A DNA stretch of 64,000 nt from Rickettsia endosymbiont of Cardiosporidium cionae (GTDB taxonomy: Bacteria > Pseudomonadota > Alphaproteobacteria > Rickettsiales > Rickettsiaceae), in NCBI RefSeq assembly GCF_015476335.1, contig NZ_JADAQY010000005.1, positions 1-64,000 on the forward strand, in the 5' to 3' direction. This document shows positions 1 to 9,383 of this stretch, one piece after another (the stretch's first letter is position 1; every line of letters begins with the position of its first letter). The notes under the pieces were generated by a model. The model made no database searches, was not told where the DNA came from, and was given only the letters and a program-made list of their open reading frames with translations. The position numbers were made by a program, and so were the translations under genes.

Positions 1-1398
1 GAAGCCCCCTTCTTTAAATATCAGATAGTGAAATCCTAAAATTAACGATGTGGTAATTATAGCTACTATAACTGATGGTTCAGTTTCAGGTAAATATACT
101 CTAAACAACATTATAAAAGCAAATCCTACTCCCATCGATGTTAATATAACTGACTTATCTGTCCTGAATCCGAATATTGTTAGTAATAATACTGGGACTA
201 CTATACCTGTATAAAAACTTGCAAATTTTTTAACAATATCTAATAAACTAGTTTCGATTAAAGCAATCCTTAATGCTATTAATCCAATTAAAAATGAAAA
301 GGATTTTGCAACAAACAATTGGTATTTAGGATTTTTACTAGGCCATAAATCATTAGCAAAAGTTACTGCTGCTGTATTAATCCAAGAGTCAGCTGTAGAC
401 ATTGACATTGCTATCACTCCTACTATTAATATTCCTGCTATTCCGGAGAAAATTGAATACTTCTTCACTATAACAGTTACCAAATTATTGGCATCTAAAT
501 TAGTATCAATCATAAAAAGTGCAATAGGAATAATAGATGTTAATGCCAGGGCTACCAGTAATACTATCACTGAAAGTATCACTGCTTGCCTAATTTTGGT
601 TAAATCGCTTGCCATGAGTATCCTATGGGCTGTAGGTGGGTTTATAAGGTTTGCAACTAGAAAAAAACATGATAAATTTACTGTTTGCCAAAATGAAACA
701 TCTTGTGTATCAAACATTTCTTTAAAATTAAACTGTTTGTGTTTAGTTAATTTTAGTATTTTAGCTTCAGAAACATCAGCAGCGTACAAAATAATCAGAC
801 CTATAATAATAATAGCAATACTAAATGTAAGAAATTGTATAATATCTGTATATACGACAGCTTTTATTCCTCCTATAGTAGAATATATTGTAACCAATAA
901 TGCTGAAAATACTATAGACATATCCGGGCTGATAGTAGTAAAATACTCAAATATCTTACCAAACGCTTTAAATTGTACGGCTATCATCCCAACTGCATTA
1001 ATAATAATAGCAAGCGAGATAGTGTATCTAATGCCAACACCATATATTCTACTCATAGCCTCAGCTATTGATATGTTGCCTAGAAAATCTTGCATCCTTG
1101 GCACTATGAAAAATGCTAATATTATTAATGCTAGATAAATACTAGAAGTTCTAACTATATCGTATAAACCACTAGTATATTTATTTGATAATCCTATAAA
1201 AAAACCACTTCCACTCATATAGGTAGCGACAATAGTAGCAACTAGCGCTCCTGTAGAGAAATTTCTATTACCAAGAGCAAAGAATTTAAATGTCTTCACT
1301 GTGAAGATATTCTTTAGTCCTGTCCAGCAGATTATACCGATAAATGCTATTATTATTAATTTATCTGCAAACTCTAATGAGATTTTAACCGATTCCAC
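1..1398 (-). CDS. sodium:solute symporter (SSS family), 5' part
   Basis: Reading the minus strand gives 466 uninterrupted codons running off the left edge, so the C-terminus is missing. The protein is a chain of hydrophobic segments resembling PutP/SSS sodium-solute symporters: an early stretch TYMSGSGFFIG, a central GGIKAVVYTDIIQ (the conserved GG-x-TDxxQ region of the family) and a later MSTADSWINTA. The best start is GTG at 1398, with AAGGGA about eight bases upstream and in-frame stop codons just before it; no ATG fits. SSS domains in alphaproteobacteria occur as free transporters or fused to sensor histidine kinases, and the missing 3' end leaves that open. The substrate (proline, pantothenate or another solute) cannot be told. 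Confidence 0.85.
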   Translation of the reverse strand, partial: MESVKISLEFADKLIIIAFIGIICWTGLKNIFTVKTFKFFALGNRNFSTGALVATIVATYMSGSGFFIGLSNKYTSGLYDIVRTSSIYLALIILAFFIVPRMQDFLGNISIAEAMSRIYGVGIRYTISLAIIINAVGMIAVQFKAFGKIFEYFTTISPDMSIVFSALLVTIYSTIGGIKAVVYTDIIQFLTFSIAIIIIGLIILYAADVSEAKILKLTKHKQFNFKEMFDTQDVSFWQTVNLSCFFLVANLINPPTAHRILMASDLTKIRQAVILSVIVLLVALALTSIIPIALFMIDTNLDANNLVTVIVKKYSIFSGIAGILIVGVIAMSMSTADSWINTAAVTFANDLWPSKNPKYQLFVAKSFSFLIGLIALRIALIETSLLDIVKKFASFYTGIVVPVLLLTIFGFRTDKSVILTSMGVGFAFIMLFRVYLPETEPSVIVAIITTSLILGFHYLIFKEGGF

Positions 1399-2011
1399 TA
1401 TATTATTTCCCTTTTATTAGTAACTTCACCCAGTAAATTATCTATCGTTTTAATATCCATTACAACAATAGTTTTAATTACTACAAAATATTTGTTTCAA
1501 ATTAATTGTAAAAAAGTAACAATAAAAAATTAATAAGTGTAGAACCTCATAACACTAAGCAAATAAGCAGTAATATGAAGTACTGAAATAAAATTAGGAT
1601 ACACCTAAATTTAATAATAGACTTGAAAGCAGAAAATTTAAATAAGTTACACATCAAATTATTAAAACACTTAATCAACTAATTCTTAATAGTTTAAAAT
1701 CTGATATTACTCAAGATCAATTTCTAGGTTCAAATCAAAAAAAATATATTCTGATACAGATCAATATGATATAAGTAAAAATTAATAATAGACCAAAATT
1801 ATATATTTGACTTGACTTTTACCAATGTTATGAAGTACTTACTTGTATTAGTATGTATGAATGTTATTGGGGCTTATCAGTAAATTCATACAGGTTTTAT
1901 TAAATATTCAATATTTTGATTTATTCAAAATAGAACTGTAATATTTATGATATAGATTGTATTGTATATATAATAAATTGTAAACTTAACCACATATTAC
2001 CGATAAAATTT
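1399..2011. other. 613-bp intergenic region between divergent genes
   Basis: This AT-rich stretch separates the minus-strand symporter from plus-strand clpP and should hold the promoters of both. Two overlapping TTGACT hexamers lie at 1807-1817, but neither has a convincing -10 box at 16-18 bases. TATAAT-like sequence also occurs near 1968-1975 without a clear -35 box. No credible ORF, tRNA or strong hairpin was found. Confidence 0.5.
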
Positions 2012-2617
2012 ATGACAGGATATGTACCTATTGTAGTAGAACAAACATCTAAAGGTGATAGATCATACGATATTTATTCTAGGCTATTAAAGGAAAGAAT
2101 AGTTTTTGTATGCGGTTCAATTGAAGACCATATGGCTAACTCAGTAGTAGCACAGCTTCTGTTTTTAGAAGCAGAAGACCCAAATAAGGAAATATATATG
2201 TACATTAATTCCCCTGGAGGTGTAGTAACTTCAGGTCTCGCTATATATGATACGATGCAATATGTTAAACCTAAAATTGCTACTTTATGCATAGGGCAAG
2301 CATGTTCTATGGGTGCTACGTTATTACTTGCAGGGGATCAAAATATGAGATTTGCACTCCCAAACAGTAGAGTCATGATACATCAGCCGTTAGGAGGTTA
2401 TCAAGGGCAAGCAACTGACATAGCAATACATGCTGAAGAAACTTTAAAGATAAAAGATCTGATTACTCAAATCTACTCAAAACATACCGGGAAAGATACC
2501 TCCGAAATAAAGATGCGTATTGAAAGAGATTGTTTTATGTCTCCAGAGCAAGCTAAAGAATTCGGAATTATAGATCAGATAATGTCAAGTAGAGATTTAT
2601 TTGTAGTATCAAGTTAA
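2012..2617 (+). CDS. clpP: ATP-dependent Clp protease proteolytic subunit ClpP
   Basis: Serine peptidase forming the tetradecameric chamber of ClpXP in the cytoplasm. The 201 residues are the usual length and closely match rickettsial ClpP. The catalytic triad is visible: Ser99 in GQACSMGA, His124 in VMIHQP and Asp173 in ERDCF. The oxyanion-loop signature NSPGG is near residue 66. The gene is followed 195 bp later by clpX on the same strand, so protease and unfoldase are probably co-expressed. Confidence 0.98.
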   Translation: MTGYVPIVVEQTSKGDRSYDIYSRLLKERIVFVCGSIEDHMANSVVAQLLFLEAEDPNKEIYMYINSPGGVVTSGLAIYDTMQYVKPKIATLCIGQACSMGATLLLAGDQNMRFALPNSRVMIHQPLGGYQGQATDIAIHAEETLKIKDLITQIYSKHTGKDTSEIKMRIERDCFMSPEQAKEFGIIDQIMSSRDLFVVSS

Positions 2618-2812
2618 ATATTAAAGATTTTTTTTGTTGAGTATAGATTAATTTGATTCATTTAAAAGTTAAAAGTTTGTGTTTTTTATTAATTTTATTT
2701 GCACTATTAGGCATTTATATTTAGCTTGCAATCACTATGTAATGCAATTACTATTAAACTTAGTGGGTTATTATTTAGTAATGAATAATCCAAACATATT
2801 AGTAAATAGGAT

Positions 2813-4072
2813 ATGAATAGAAAACCTTCACAAACTACTTTGAGCTGTTCTTTTTGTGAAAAAAATCAGTATGAAGTAAAAAAATTAATAGCAGGCCCTG
2901 GGGTTTTCATCTGCAATGAGTGCATTGAGGTGTGCCTCGATATCATGGATGAAAATTCAGATGCTCCAAGGCAAGAATTAATTAATACACTATCTCCCAT
3001 TGAACTGTCTAATTTACTAGATAAATATATAGTAGAACAAGAAGCTACAAAAAAAACTTTGTCAGTTGCAGTGTACAACCACTATAAACGTTTAGACTAT
3101 ATCAGTAATAATCCTAATAGTGATGTTGAGTTAAATAAATCTAATATCTTACTAATAGGTTCAACTGGTTCAGGTAAAACATTCTTTGCTCAAACATTAG
3201 CTAAAATACTTAGAGTACCTTTTACTATAGCAGATGCTACTTCTTTAACTGAGGCAGGATATGTTGGTGAAGATGTTGAAAACATATTATTAAGATTATT
3301 GCAGTCAGCTAATTTTAATCTTGAACTAGCCCAACAAGGCATAATATATATAGATGAAATAGATAAAATTGCTAGAAAATCAGAGAATATGTCAATTACA
3401 AGGGATGTTTCTGGAGAAGGTGTACAACAAGCATTACTAAAAATTATTGAAGGAACTGTAGCGTACGTGCCTCCTCAAGGAGGAAGAAAACACCCACAAC
3501 AAGAATGTATTCCTGTTGATACTTCTAATATATTATTTATATGTGGAGGGGCATTCTTAGGGATTGAAGAAATTATAGCTAAACGTAAAAGCAACTCGTC
3601 TATAGGGTTTTCAGCAAATCTTGTATCCAATACTGACCCTCATTATAATGCTCTATTAGAAGATTTATCAGTTGAAGATCTAATAAAATTTGGTATGATC
3701 CCTGAGTTTATAGGACGTTTACCAGTGATTTCAAGGTTAATGGAACTCGATAAAAATGCTTTGGTGGATATCTTAACTAAGCCTAAAAATGCTATAGTAA
3801 AACAATATCAGAAATTATTTGAATTGAATAATGTTAAATTAGTATTTACCCATGAAGCTATTGAGTCCGTAGCTAACAAGGCATTACTAAGAAAAACCGG
3901 TGCTAGAGGTTTGAGAGCAATTATTGAATCTTTATTGCTTGATACTATGTATAATATTTCAGATATTGAAGGTAAACAAGTAGTAATCGGAAAAGATGTA
4001 ATCGAAAATAATGCACAACCGGCTATAAATTCAATTCCTAAAAAAACTGAATCTAGGATAAAGAGTGTTTAA
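2813..4072 (+). CDS. clpX: ATP-dependent Clp protease ATP-binding subunit ClpX
   Basis: AAA+ unfoldase that recognises substrates and feeds them to ClpP. The N-terminal zinc-binding domain has four cysteines (C12, C15, C34, C37). Walker A is GSTGSGKT at 116-123, Walker [10 protein letters not shown] around 177-185, and the substrate-gripping pore loop GYVGED at 149-154. GARGLRAI near the C-terminus is the sensor-2 region. The 419-residue length is normal. An AGG lies only two bases before the ATG, so the ribosome-binding site is not clear. Confidence 0.98.
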   Translation: MNRKPSQTTLSCSFCEKNQYEVKKLIAGPGVFICNECIEVCLDIMDENSDAPRQELINTLSPIELSNLLDKYIVEQEATKKTLSVAVYNHYKRLDYISNNPNSDVELNKSNILLIGSTGSGKTFFAQTLAKILRVPFTIADATSLTEAGYVGEDVENILLRLLQSANFNLELAQQGIIYIDEIDKIARKSENMSITRDVSGEGVQQALLKIIEGTVAYVPPQGGRKHPQQECIPVDTSNILFICGGAFLGIEEIIAKRKSNSSIGFSANLVSNTDPHYNALLEDLSVEDLIKFGMIPEFIGRLPVISRLMELDKNALVDILTKPKNAIVKQYQKLFELNNVKLVFTHEAIESVANKALLRKTGARGLRAIIESLLLDTMYNISDIEGKQVVIGKDVIENNAQPAINSIPKKTESRIKSV

Positions 4073-4249
4073 CATTTATATTTAATATTAATACTTGTTG
4101 TAACTGAACCTTATTTTGTTTTGTGTCTAACACTGAAGAATTACTATTGTTTAGTATTACTGAGTTTATTGTGACTTAATAAAAAATTGCAATAGTTTTA
4201 TCTGATGTTTGTATTTTCTAATTTATGTTTCAGATATTATTTATAAAAG

Positions 4250-5122
4250 ATGTATAAAATAAAGTTTCACCATATATTATCTGTCATTGAAAGATATGAT
4301 ATTTTATTACTAGATATCTGGGGAGTAATATTTGAAGATAGCAGCGTATATCATGAAGTAATTGAATTTGTAAACCATATAATAAAACAAAAACAAGTAT
4401 TTTTTATATCTAATGCTCCTAGAATAAAGTCTGCAATAATCTCGGTACTACATAATGTAGGTTTAACAGGAATAAGAGATAGCATGGTAATTACTTCTGG
4501 TGAGATAGCACGAAAAAAAATATTGGATATTAAGCAATCCAAAAATATTAAAAACATTAGAATTTATCATTTAGGCAATAATTTACATACAGATTTATTA
4601 AATAATATTGATTATACAGCATCTAACAAATTGAGCGATACAGATATTTTATTACTTACATTATCAAAAAACAGCAATGACAATCTTACAGAATTTGATA
4701 ATTTACTAAAAGAGGCAGCCTTGATGCCTAATATAGTTAATATTTGTGCTAATCCAGATATTGTATCACCTCATCCTGATAGAATAAATTACTGCTCTGG
4801 GTATTTTGCAAATATATTAGAACAGCACGGAGGAAAAGTAATTTATACGGGTAAACCTAAACAAGATATATATCTTGAAATACTAAATAATATTCAAAAC
4901 ATAGAACCACAGAAAATTTTAATGATAGGTGATACGTTAGAAACAGACATATTAGGAGCGATGGGATCCAAAATAGATTCTGCAATTGTGATGACTGGAA
5001 ATATAGAAAAAATACATAAGTCATATAAATCTTTTGAAGAAAAATTGCAGGCAATAAACTCTCATATAGATAAAATTGGTATCTACCCGAACTTTATTAC
5101 AAAATTAGGACTGCATTCCTAA
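4250..5122 (+). CDS. HAD-superfamily class IIA hydrolase (TIGR01459-like)
   Basis: Predicted cytoplasmic phosphatase with a haloacid-dehalogenase fold. Motif I is LLDIWGVIFED, with the nucleophilic Asp at residue 22; the DxWGV form, with Trp two residues later, is usual in the alphaproteobacterial TIGR01459 family. GYFANILEQHGGKVIYTGKP follows the class IIA pattern and MIGDTLETDILGA supplies the motif IV acidic residues. The substrate is unknown. It ends five bases before tsaE, so the two genes are very likely co-transcribed. Confidence 0.9.
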   Translation: MYKIKFHHILSVIERYDILLLDIWGVIFEDSSVYHEVIEFVNHIIKQKQVFFISNAPRIKSAIISVLHNVGLTGIRDSMVITSGEIARKKILDIKQSKNIKNIRIYHLGNNLHTDLLNNIDYTASNKLSDTDILLLTLSKNSNDNLTEFDNLLKEAALMPNIVNICANPDIVSPHPDRINYCSGYFANILEQHGGKVIYTGKPKQDIYLEILNNIQNIEPQKILMIGDTLETDILGAMGSKIDSAIVMTGNIEKIHKSYKSFEEKLQAINSHIDKIGIYPNFITKLGLHS

Positions 5123-5127
5123 AAAAA

Positions 5128-5559
5128 ATGTTACAAGAATTTATAATAGATAATTATAAAAATTTTCTAGAAATAACAAAAAATATTGCTATCTCTATTA
5201 CTAATAATACCGTTATCACGTTTGATGGAGAATTAGGCTCTGGCAAAACATCTTTTTGTCGTGAAATCATAAACCATCTGAGTAAAGATCCAGTACATGT
5301 TACCAGCCCCAGTTTTAATATCATTCAAATATACAAACTGCAACAATTTGATATTTATCACTTAGACTTATATAGGTTAAATTCCATTAATGAATTATAT
5401 GAGATTGGTATAGAAAATATGATCTATACCAATAATGTCCTATTTATAGAATGGCCACAGATAATCAGAAATTTTCTTCCAGAAACTAATAGAATTGAGA
5501 TAAAAATTCAAATACTTGGATTAAATAAAAGAAAATATATAATTCAAAAAATTTACTGA
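5128..5559 (+). CDS. tsaE: tRNA threonylcarbamoyladenosine biosynthesis ATPase TsaE
   Basis: P-loop ATPase that works with TsaB and TsaD to make t6A37 in ANN-decoding tRNAs. The 143-residue protein has Walker A GELGSGKT (34-41), the switch motif TSPSF (59-63), HLDLYRL and the C-terminal EWPQ in place of the usual EWPE. Length and motif order fit the family. It lies five bases after the HAD hydrolase gene and converges on prfB. Confidence 0.96.
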   Translation: MLQEFIIDNYKNFLEITKNIAISITNNTVITFDGELGSGKTSFCREIINHLSKDPVHVTSPSFNIIQIYKLQQFDIYHLDLYRLNSINELYEIGIENMIYTNNVLFIEWPQIIRNFLPETNRIEIKIQILGLNKRKYIIQKIY

Positions 5560-5585
5560 TAATAAATAAAGGTAAATAATTTTTA

Positions 5586-6699
5586 TTATATGTCAGTTTT
5601 TTTTACTAAAGCAAGTGACTTTGTAATAAATATTTCTAAATTGCCATCTAAAACTGAATTAGCGTTTGATGTTTCATAATTAGTTCTTAAATCCTTTACC
5701 ATTTGATATGGCTGCAGTATATATGACCTAATTTGGTTTCCCCAAGATATTTCACCTTTTTCTTTATGTTTTTTGATAGAATCTTCATTCATCTTTTTTT
5801 GTTCTATATCAAATAATCTAGATCTCAAAATTTTCATAGCTTCAAGTTTATTTCTGTGCTGAGACCTTTGATTTTGACACTGTACAACTATATTAGACGG
5901 AAGGTAAGTAATACGCACTGCTGAATCAGTAGTGTTTACATGTTGGCCACCTGCACCTGAAGAACGATAGGTATCTATCCGTAAATCTTTCTCATCTATA
6001 TTAATCTTAATATCTTGATCAATCTCCGGATATGCCCAAAAACTTGCAAAGCTCGTCATGCGTTTACCAACAGCATTAAACGGAGAAATACGTACCAATC
6101 TATGTACCCCTGTTTCTGTTTTAAACCATCCATATGACATATCACCTACAATCTTTATACAACAAGACTTAATGCCAGCATCTTCACCTTTTACTATATT
6201 AAGTATTTCAGATTTGAATCCTTTTTTCTCAGCGAATCTTAAATACATTCTCATCATCATCATAGCCCAGTCGTGGCTTTCTGTTCCACCAGCGCCGGCA
6301 TTAATCTCTATAAAACAATTATTATGATCATTTATATCATAAAACAGAGAATTCATTTTAAGCATTTCTGCTACCGAATCAAGCTTGCTCATATCAGATA
6401 CTAAATTATCCATTTCTGCATCATCAATCCCATAATCATCTTCAATAATCTGATATAACTCAACATTATCTTTTAACTGGTTATCAATTTTTTTAAATGA
6501 ACCAATATTTTTTTCTATAAATATTTTTTCTTTCAGCAAATTACTAGAAGATTTACGGTCTAGCCATAAATCTTCATCGTTTAATTTAGAGTTAATTTCT
6601 GATAATCTATTGTAAGATCTCTCTATCTCAAAGAGACCTCTTGATAATATTCAAAGAAGCTTCAATTTTATTTTTTAATATCTCAAAATCCTTTTTCAT
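5586..6699 (-). CDS. prfB: peptide chain release factor 2, with programmed +1 frameshift
   Basis: RF2 releases nascent chains at UGA and UAA. The gene starts at ATG 6699, runs 23 codons (MKKDFEILKN...KRSL) and meets an in-frame UGA at 6628-6630. A +1 shift at CTT-TGA continues as EIERSYNRLSEINSK and gives a 370-residue protein. In the joined protein the codon-recognition tripeptide SPF is at 205-207 and GGQ at 250-252, the same numbers as in E. coli RF2, which supports both start and shift point. A downstream-only ORF from TTG 6539 would lack about 53 residues and is not the true gene. Confidence 0.97.
6628..6642 (-). promoter_or_regulatory. prfB autoregulatory +1 frameshift site
   Basis: On the minus strand the site reads AAGAGG-TCT-CTT-TGA-G: a Shine-Dalgarno-like hexamer (6637-6642), three bases, the slippery CTT (6631-6633) and the UGA stop (6628-6630). 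This is the same arrangement and spacing as the E. coli prfB site. In known systems low RF2 lets the ribosome pause and slip +1 to make more RF2. Confidence 0.93.
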
Positions 6700-6744
6700 A
6701 ACACATGATTATTTTCTGTTTATTATATTAATCTATATAGAAGA

Positions 6745-6782
6745 TAACATCATATCTAAAATATATCTAGTATATGATGTTA
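6745..6782 (-). terminator. hairpin after flagellin-like gene 1
   Basis: TAACATCATAT (6745-6755) and ATATGATGTTA (6772-6782) form an 11-bp perfect stem, extended by CTA/TAG inside, starting 17 bases after the stop codon of the upstream flagellin-like gene and before prfB. There is no strong U tract. The second flagellin-like gene keeps only the arm nearest its stop codon (8159-8167), because the duplication junction falls here. Confidence 0.5.
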
Positions 6783-6799
6783 CCTTAAACTAAAAATTC

Positions 6800-7663
6800 C
6801 TAATTTGCGCTAGCAGAAACATATCTAACTTGGGCATCTGATATACTATGATTGGCTAGCATAGTAGCAAACATAACATCAATTGCTGCTCGATTATCAC
6901 GTATATTTTCCATTTCTTGTACTGGATTCGATTTTAAATATCCATTTGCAGTATCATTTGTTATATGAACATTTTCAGATAAAATATTTCTATTAGCAGC
7001 CAGGTTGGCATTTTCATTACCTACATCTGCCTGAAACTCAAGTACAGTGTTTATAGTATTCGTTAATATTTCTTTTGCCTCTTGCATCTTTACATCAGTT
7101 GAAAAATCAAATGCTGTTACAGGTGTAGGAGCAGGTGTAGGAGCAGGAGGAGTAGTCCCAGGAGCAGCAGGAGCAGTAGGTGGTAAAAATATTGAATTCT
7201 TAACATCTAAAAGTGTAAATGTATGCTTACTACTGAGCCCTGTAGAGTAATTAATAGTACTACCAAAAATTACTGTATCCTTGAATTTGGTATTATCAAT
7301 AAGAGCATTAATAGTTGATATCGAATTATTAGCAGCTTTTTCAAAAATTTCTTTACTTACATTATCAGTTGTATTTTCTGCTGCTGTTAATATATTCTTT
7401 GACTCCTGTAATAGAATAAGTATTTGTTTAACAGAAGAATCAGCTTGATCTAGCAGATTTTGTGGTAATATCAGTTGATTACTCTGCTCTTGTAATGTTC
7501 CAGCATTAATAGCCAAAGCTTTTCCTGTAAACTGGTTACTAGGGGTAGCATCTGTCTTCATTCCACCAGTCGCATTGGTTGTAGATGTTTTATTTCGTTT
7601 TAGTACCACATCTATACTGTTAATCAATTGATTCTTCATAGGAGTACTTACTACAGATTCCAT
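6800..7663 (-). CDS. flagellin-like protein, copy 1
   Basis: Resembles a short flagellin. A helical N-terminal region ends in QESKNILTAAEN and FKDTVIFGSTIN (compare the flagellin pattern ending in FNG-x-x-x-LSG). A variable centre is followed by a helical C-terminal region with IRDNRAAIDVMFATML. Hydrophobic heptads at both ends and a variable middle fit filament subunits. The start is taken at the second ATG (7663), which has GAGG six bases upstream; the earlier ATG at 7675 overlaps that site. The centre holds a Pro/Ala/Thr-rich linker (PAPTPAPTP) absent from copy 2. Export by the flagellar type III apparatus is inferred; a hook-filament junction protein is the alternative. Confidence 0.8.
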   Translation of the reverse strand: MESVVSTPMKNQLINSIDVVLKRNKTSTTNATGGMKTDATPSNQFTGKALAINAGTLQEQSNQLILPQNLLDQADSSVKQILILLQESKNILTAAENTTDNVSKEIFEKAANNSISTINALIDNTKFKDTVIFGSTINYSTGLSSKHTFTLLDVKNSIFLPPTAPAAPGTTPPAPTPAPTPVTAFDFSTDVKMQEAKEILTNTINTVLEFQADVGNENANLAANRNILSENVHITNDTANGYLKSNPVQEMENIRDNRAAIDVMFATMLANHSISDAQVRYVSASAN

Positions 7664-7691
7664 AATATACCTCATAATAAATTAATTCTTA

Positions 7692-7726
7692 AATAGAAAG
7701 ATATTTATAATAAATATCTTTCTATT
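7692..7726 (-). promoter_or_regulatory. perfect 16-bp hairpin in the leader of flagellin-like gene 1
   Basis: 7692-7707 and 7711-7726 are perfect inverted repeats separated by only three bases. In the minus-strand mRNA this gives a 16-bp stem about 28 bases upstream of the ATG at 7663. The matching hairpin before copy 2 has diverged but still folds in the mRNA through G-U pairs. It may stabilise the mRNA or affect ribosome access. Confidence 0.6.
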
Positions 7727-7917
7727 GTACTAATGTTAGCTAATTGAATATTAGTTAACAATTAATGCTAATTTAATGATAGCAAGAATCTTAATTTAAC
7801 ACTAATTAATTAATTAATTAGTAGCTTATTAATTATTATATATTGTTTTAAAGAAACAATTAAACAATATACTTCTCAAGTAAATAAATAGAAATATATT
7901 TTAAACTGTACTGTAAA

Positions 7918-8005
7918 CAGATTGGTTGAGATACGATCACAAAAATTAGATCTATTAAAGAAATCTCAATGCCAATAACCAAAGGCTAGTTCCACAACCA
8001 ATCTG
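7918..8005. repeat. inverted repeat upstream of flagellin-like gene 1
   Basis: CAGATTGGTTG (7918-7928) and CAACCAATCTG (7995-8005) are perfect 11-bp inverted repeats about 66 bases apart, just beyond the decayed tig end. The same pair with one mismatch flanks 9291-9378 after the intact tig gene, and the sequence between is well conserved. It could be a tig 3' structure or a small RNA. Confidence 0.55.
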
Positions 8006-8010
8006 GAATA

Positions 8011-8149
8011 TTATAAGATATAAAATTACTTAATATTTCAGTGAAATCAGATACGGTAGATTCTACTTCTACAACAACCACTGCATTATTAATGATTGAC
8101 CTTACTGCTTTGTCTTCTACAAGATTATGTTTATAATGCTCTAATATCT
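8011..8149 (-). pseudogene. decayed 3' fragment of tig
   Basis: This stretch is a copy of the last ~165 bp of tig (9384-9550). It starts with the equivalent of the tig stop codon region and keeps most bases. A one-base deletion near the 3' end shifts the frame, and 30 bp are missing between two ATTATGTTT direct repeats that are both still present in intact tig (9498 and 9528). It then joins abruptly to sequence downstream of flagellin-like gene 2. It is the scar of the tandem duplication and encodes nothing functional. Confidence 0.88.
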
Positions 8150-8186
8150 ATACCTAGTATATGATGTAATCCTAAACTAAAAATTC

Positions 8187-9017
8187 CTAATAAACTGCAC
8201 TAGCAGAAATATACCTAACTTGGGCATCTGATATACCATGATTGGCTAGCATAGTAGCAAACATAACATCAATTGCTGCTCGATTATCACGTATATTTTC
8301 CATTTCTTGTACTGGATTCGATTTTAAATATCCATTTGCAGTATCATTTGTTATATGAACATTTTCAGATAAAATATTTCTATTAGCAGCTAGGTTGTTA
8401 TTTTCATTACCTATATCTGCCTGAAACCCAAGTACAGTGTTTATAGTATTCTTTAATATTTCTTTTGCATCTTGAATTTTGGCATCAGTTGAAAAATCAA
8501 TTGCTGTTAAAGGACGAGGAGTTCTACCGCTTGTTGGTAAGAATATTGAATTCTTAATATTTAAAAGTGTAAATGTATGCTTACTACTTAGCCCTGTAGA
8601 GTAATTAATAGTGCTACCAAAAATTACTGTATCCTTGAATTTAGTATTATCAATAAGATCATTAATAGTTGATATCGAATTATCAACAGCTTTTTTAAAA
8701 ATTGCTCTATCTGTAACGTCAGTTGAATTTTCTGCTGCTGTTACTATATTCTTTGACTCCTGTAATATAGAAAGTATTTGTCCAATAGAAGAAGTAGCTT
8801 TATCTATCAAATTTTGCGGTAGTATCAGTTGATTACTCTGCTCTCGTAATGTTCCAGCATTAATAGATAAAGCTTTTCCTGTAAATTGGTTGGTAGGAGT
8901 AGCATCTGTTTTCACTCCACTAACTATATTGGATGTAGATATTTTATTTTGCTTTAGTACTACATCTATATTGTTAATCACTTGATCCTTCATAGGAGTA
9001 CTTACTACAGATTCCAT
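8187..9017 (-). CDS. flagellin-like protein, copy 2
   Basis: Paralogue of the neighbouring flagellin-like protein, with nearly identical N-terminal and C-terminal regions and a shorter centre (PTSGRTPRPLTA instead of the Pro/Ala/Thr linker). The start is set at ATG 9017, preceded by GAGG at six bases, giving 276 residues; an ATG twelve bases further up overlaps that site. The C-terminal coding segment 8238-8390 is identical base for base to 6848-7000 in copy 1. Copy 2 lacks its own terminator hairpin, so its transcript may run into the tig fragment and copy 1. Role inferred: filament subunit. Confidence 0.8.
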   Translation of the reverse strand: MESVVSTPMKDQVINNIDVVLKQNKISTSNIVSGVKTDATPTNQFTGKALSINAGTLREQSNQLILPQNLIDKATSSIGQILSILQESKNIVTAAENSTDVTDRAIFKKAVDNSISTINDLIDNTKFKDTVIFGSTINYSTGLSSKHTFTLLNIKNSIFLPTSGRTPRPLTAIDFSTDAKIQDAKEILKNTINTVLGFQADIGNENNNLAANRNILSENVHITNDTANGYLKSNPVQEMENIRDNRAAIDVMFATMLANHGISDAQVRYISASAVY

Positions 9018-9383
9018 AATATACCTCATAATAAATTAATTCTTAAATAAAAAGATATTAATAATAAACACCTTTTTGATGTACTAATATTACTTAACTA
9101 ATATAGTTAACAATTAAGTACTAATTTAATTATAACAAAAATCTTAATTTAATACTAATTAATTTTTCATGCGTTACTTTAAAGACACAATTTAATAATT
9201 AAACAATTAATTAATTAACCAATATATTATAAATATTCAATATAATGTTCAACTCAATAAATAGAAATATATTTTAAACTGCACTGTAAGCAGATTGGTT
9301 GAGGTACGATCACAAAAATGAGATTTATTTAAGAAGTTTCAATACCAATAACCAAAGGCTAATCCAACAACTAATCTGGAATG
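9018..9383. other. leader and spacer between tig and flagellin-like gene 2
   Basis: This 366-bp non-coding stretch is the intact version of the leader copied at 7664-8010. It holds the leader hairpin (9049-9077) and an imperfect 11-bp inverted repeat (9291-9301 with 9368-9378). The block 9258-9330 is much better conserved between copies than the part nearer the gene. No sigma-28-type promoter was recognised. Confidence 0.5.
9049..9077 (-). promoter_or_regulatory. leader hairpin of flagellin-like gene 2
   Basis: 9049-9059 and 9067-9077 pair in the minus-strand mRNA as an 11-bp stem with two G-U wobbles, about 31 bases upstream of the ATG at 9017. On the plus strand the same positions would be A-C mismatches, so the structure survives only in the flagellin transcript. 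Confidence 0.5.

Noticed and set aside
488-1138. 216-codon ORF on the plus strand
   Set aside because: It lies wholly inside the minus-strand symporter gene, whose translation shows clear family motifs; the plus-strand product is unlike any protein and is a shadow.
1807-1840. Strong sigma-70 or heat-shock promoter before clpP
   Set aside because: TTGACT is present twice, but no acceptable -10 box lies at the right distance and the RpoH pattern spacing is wrong.
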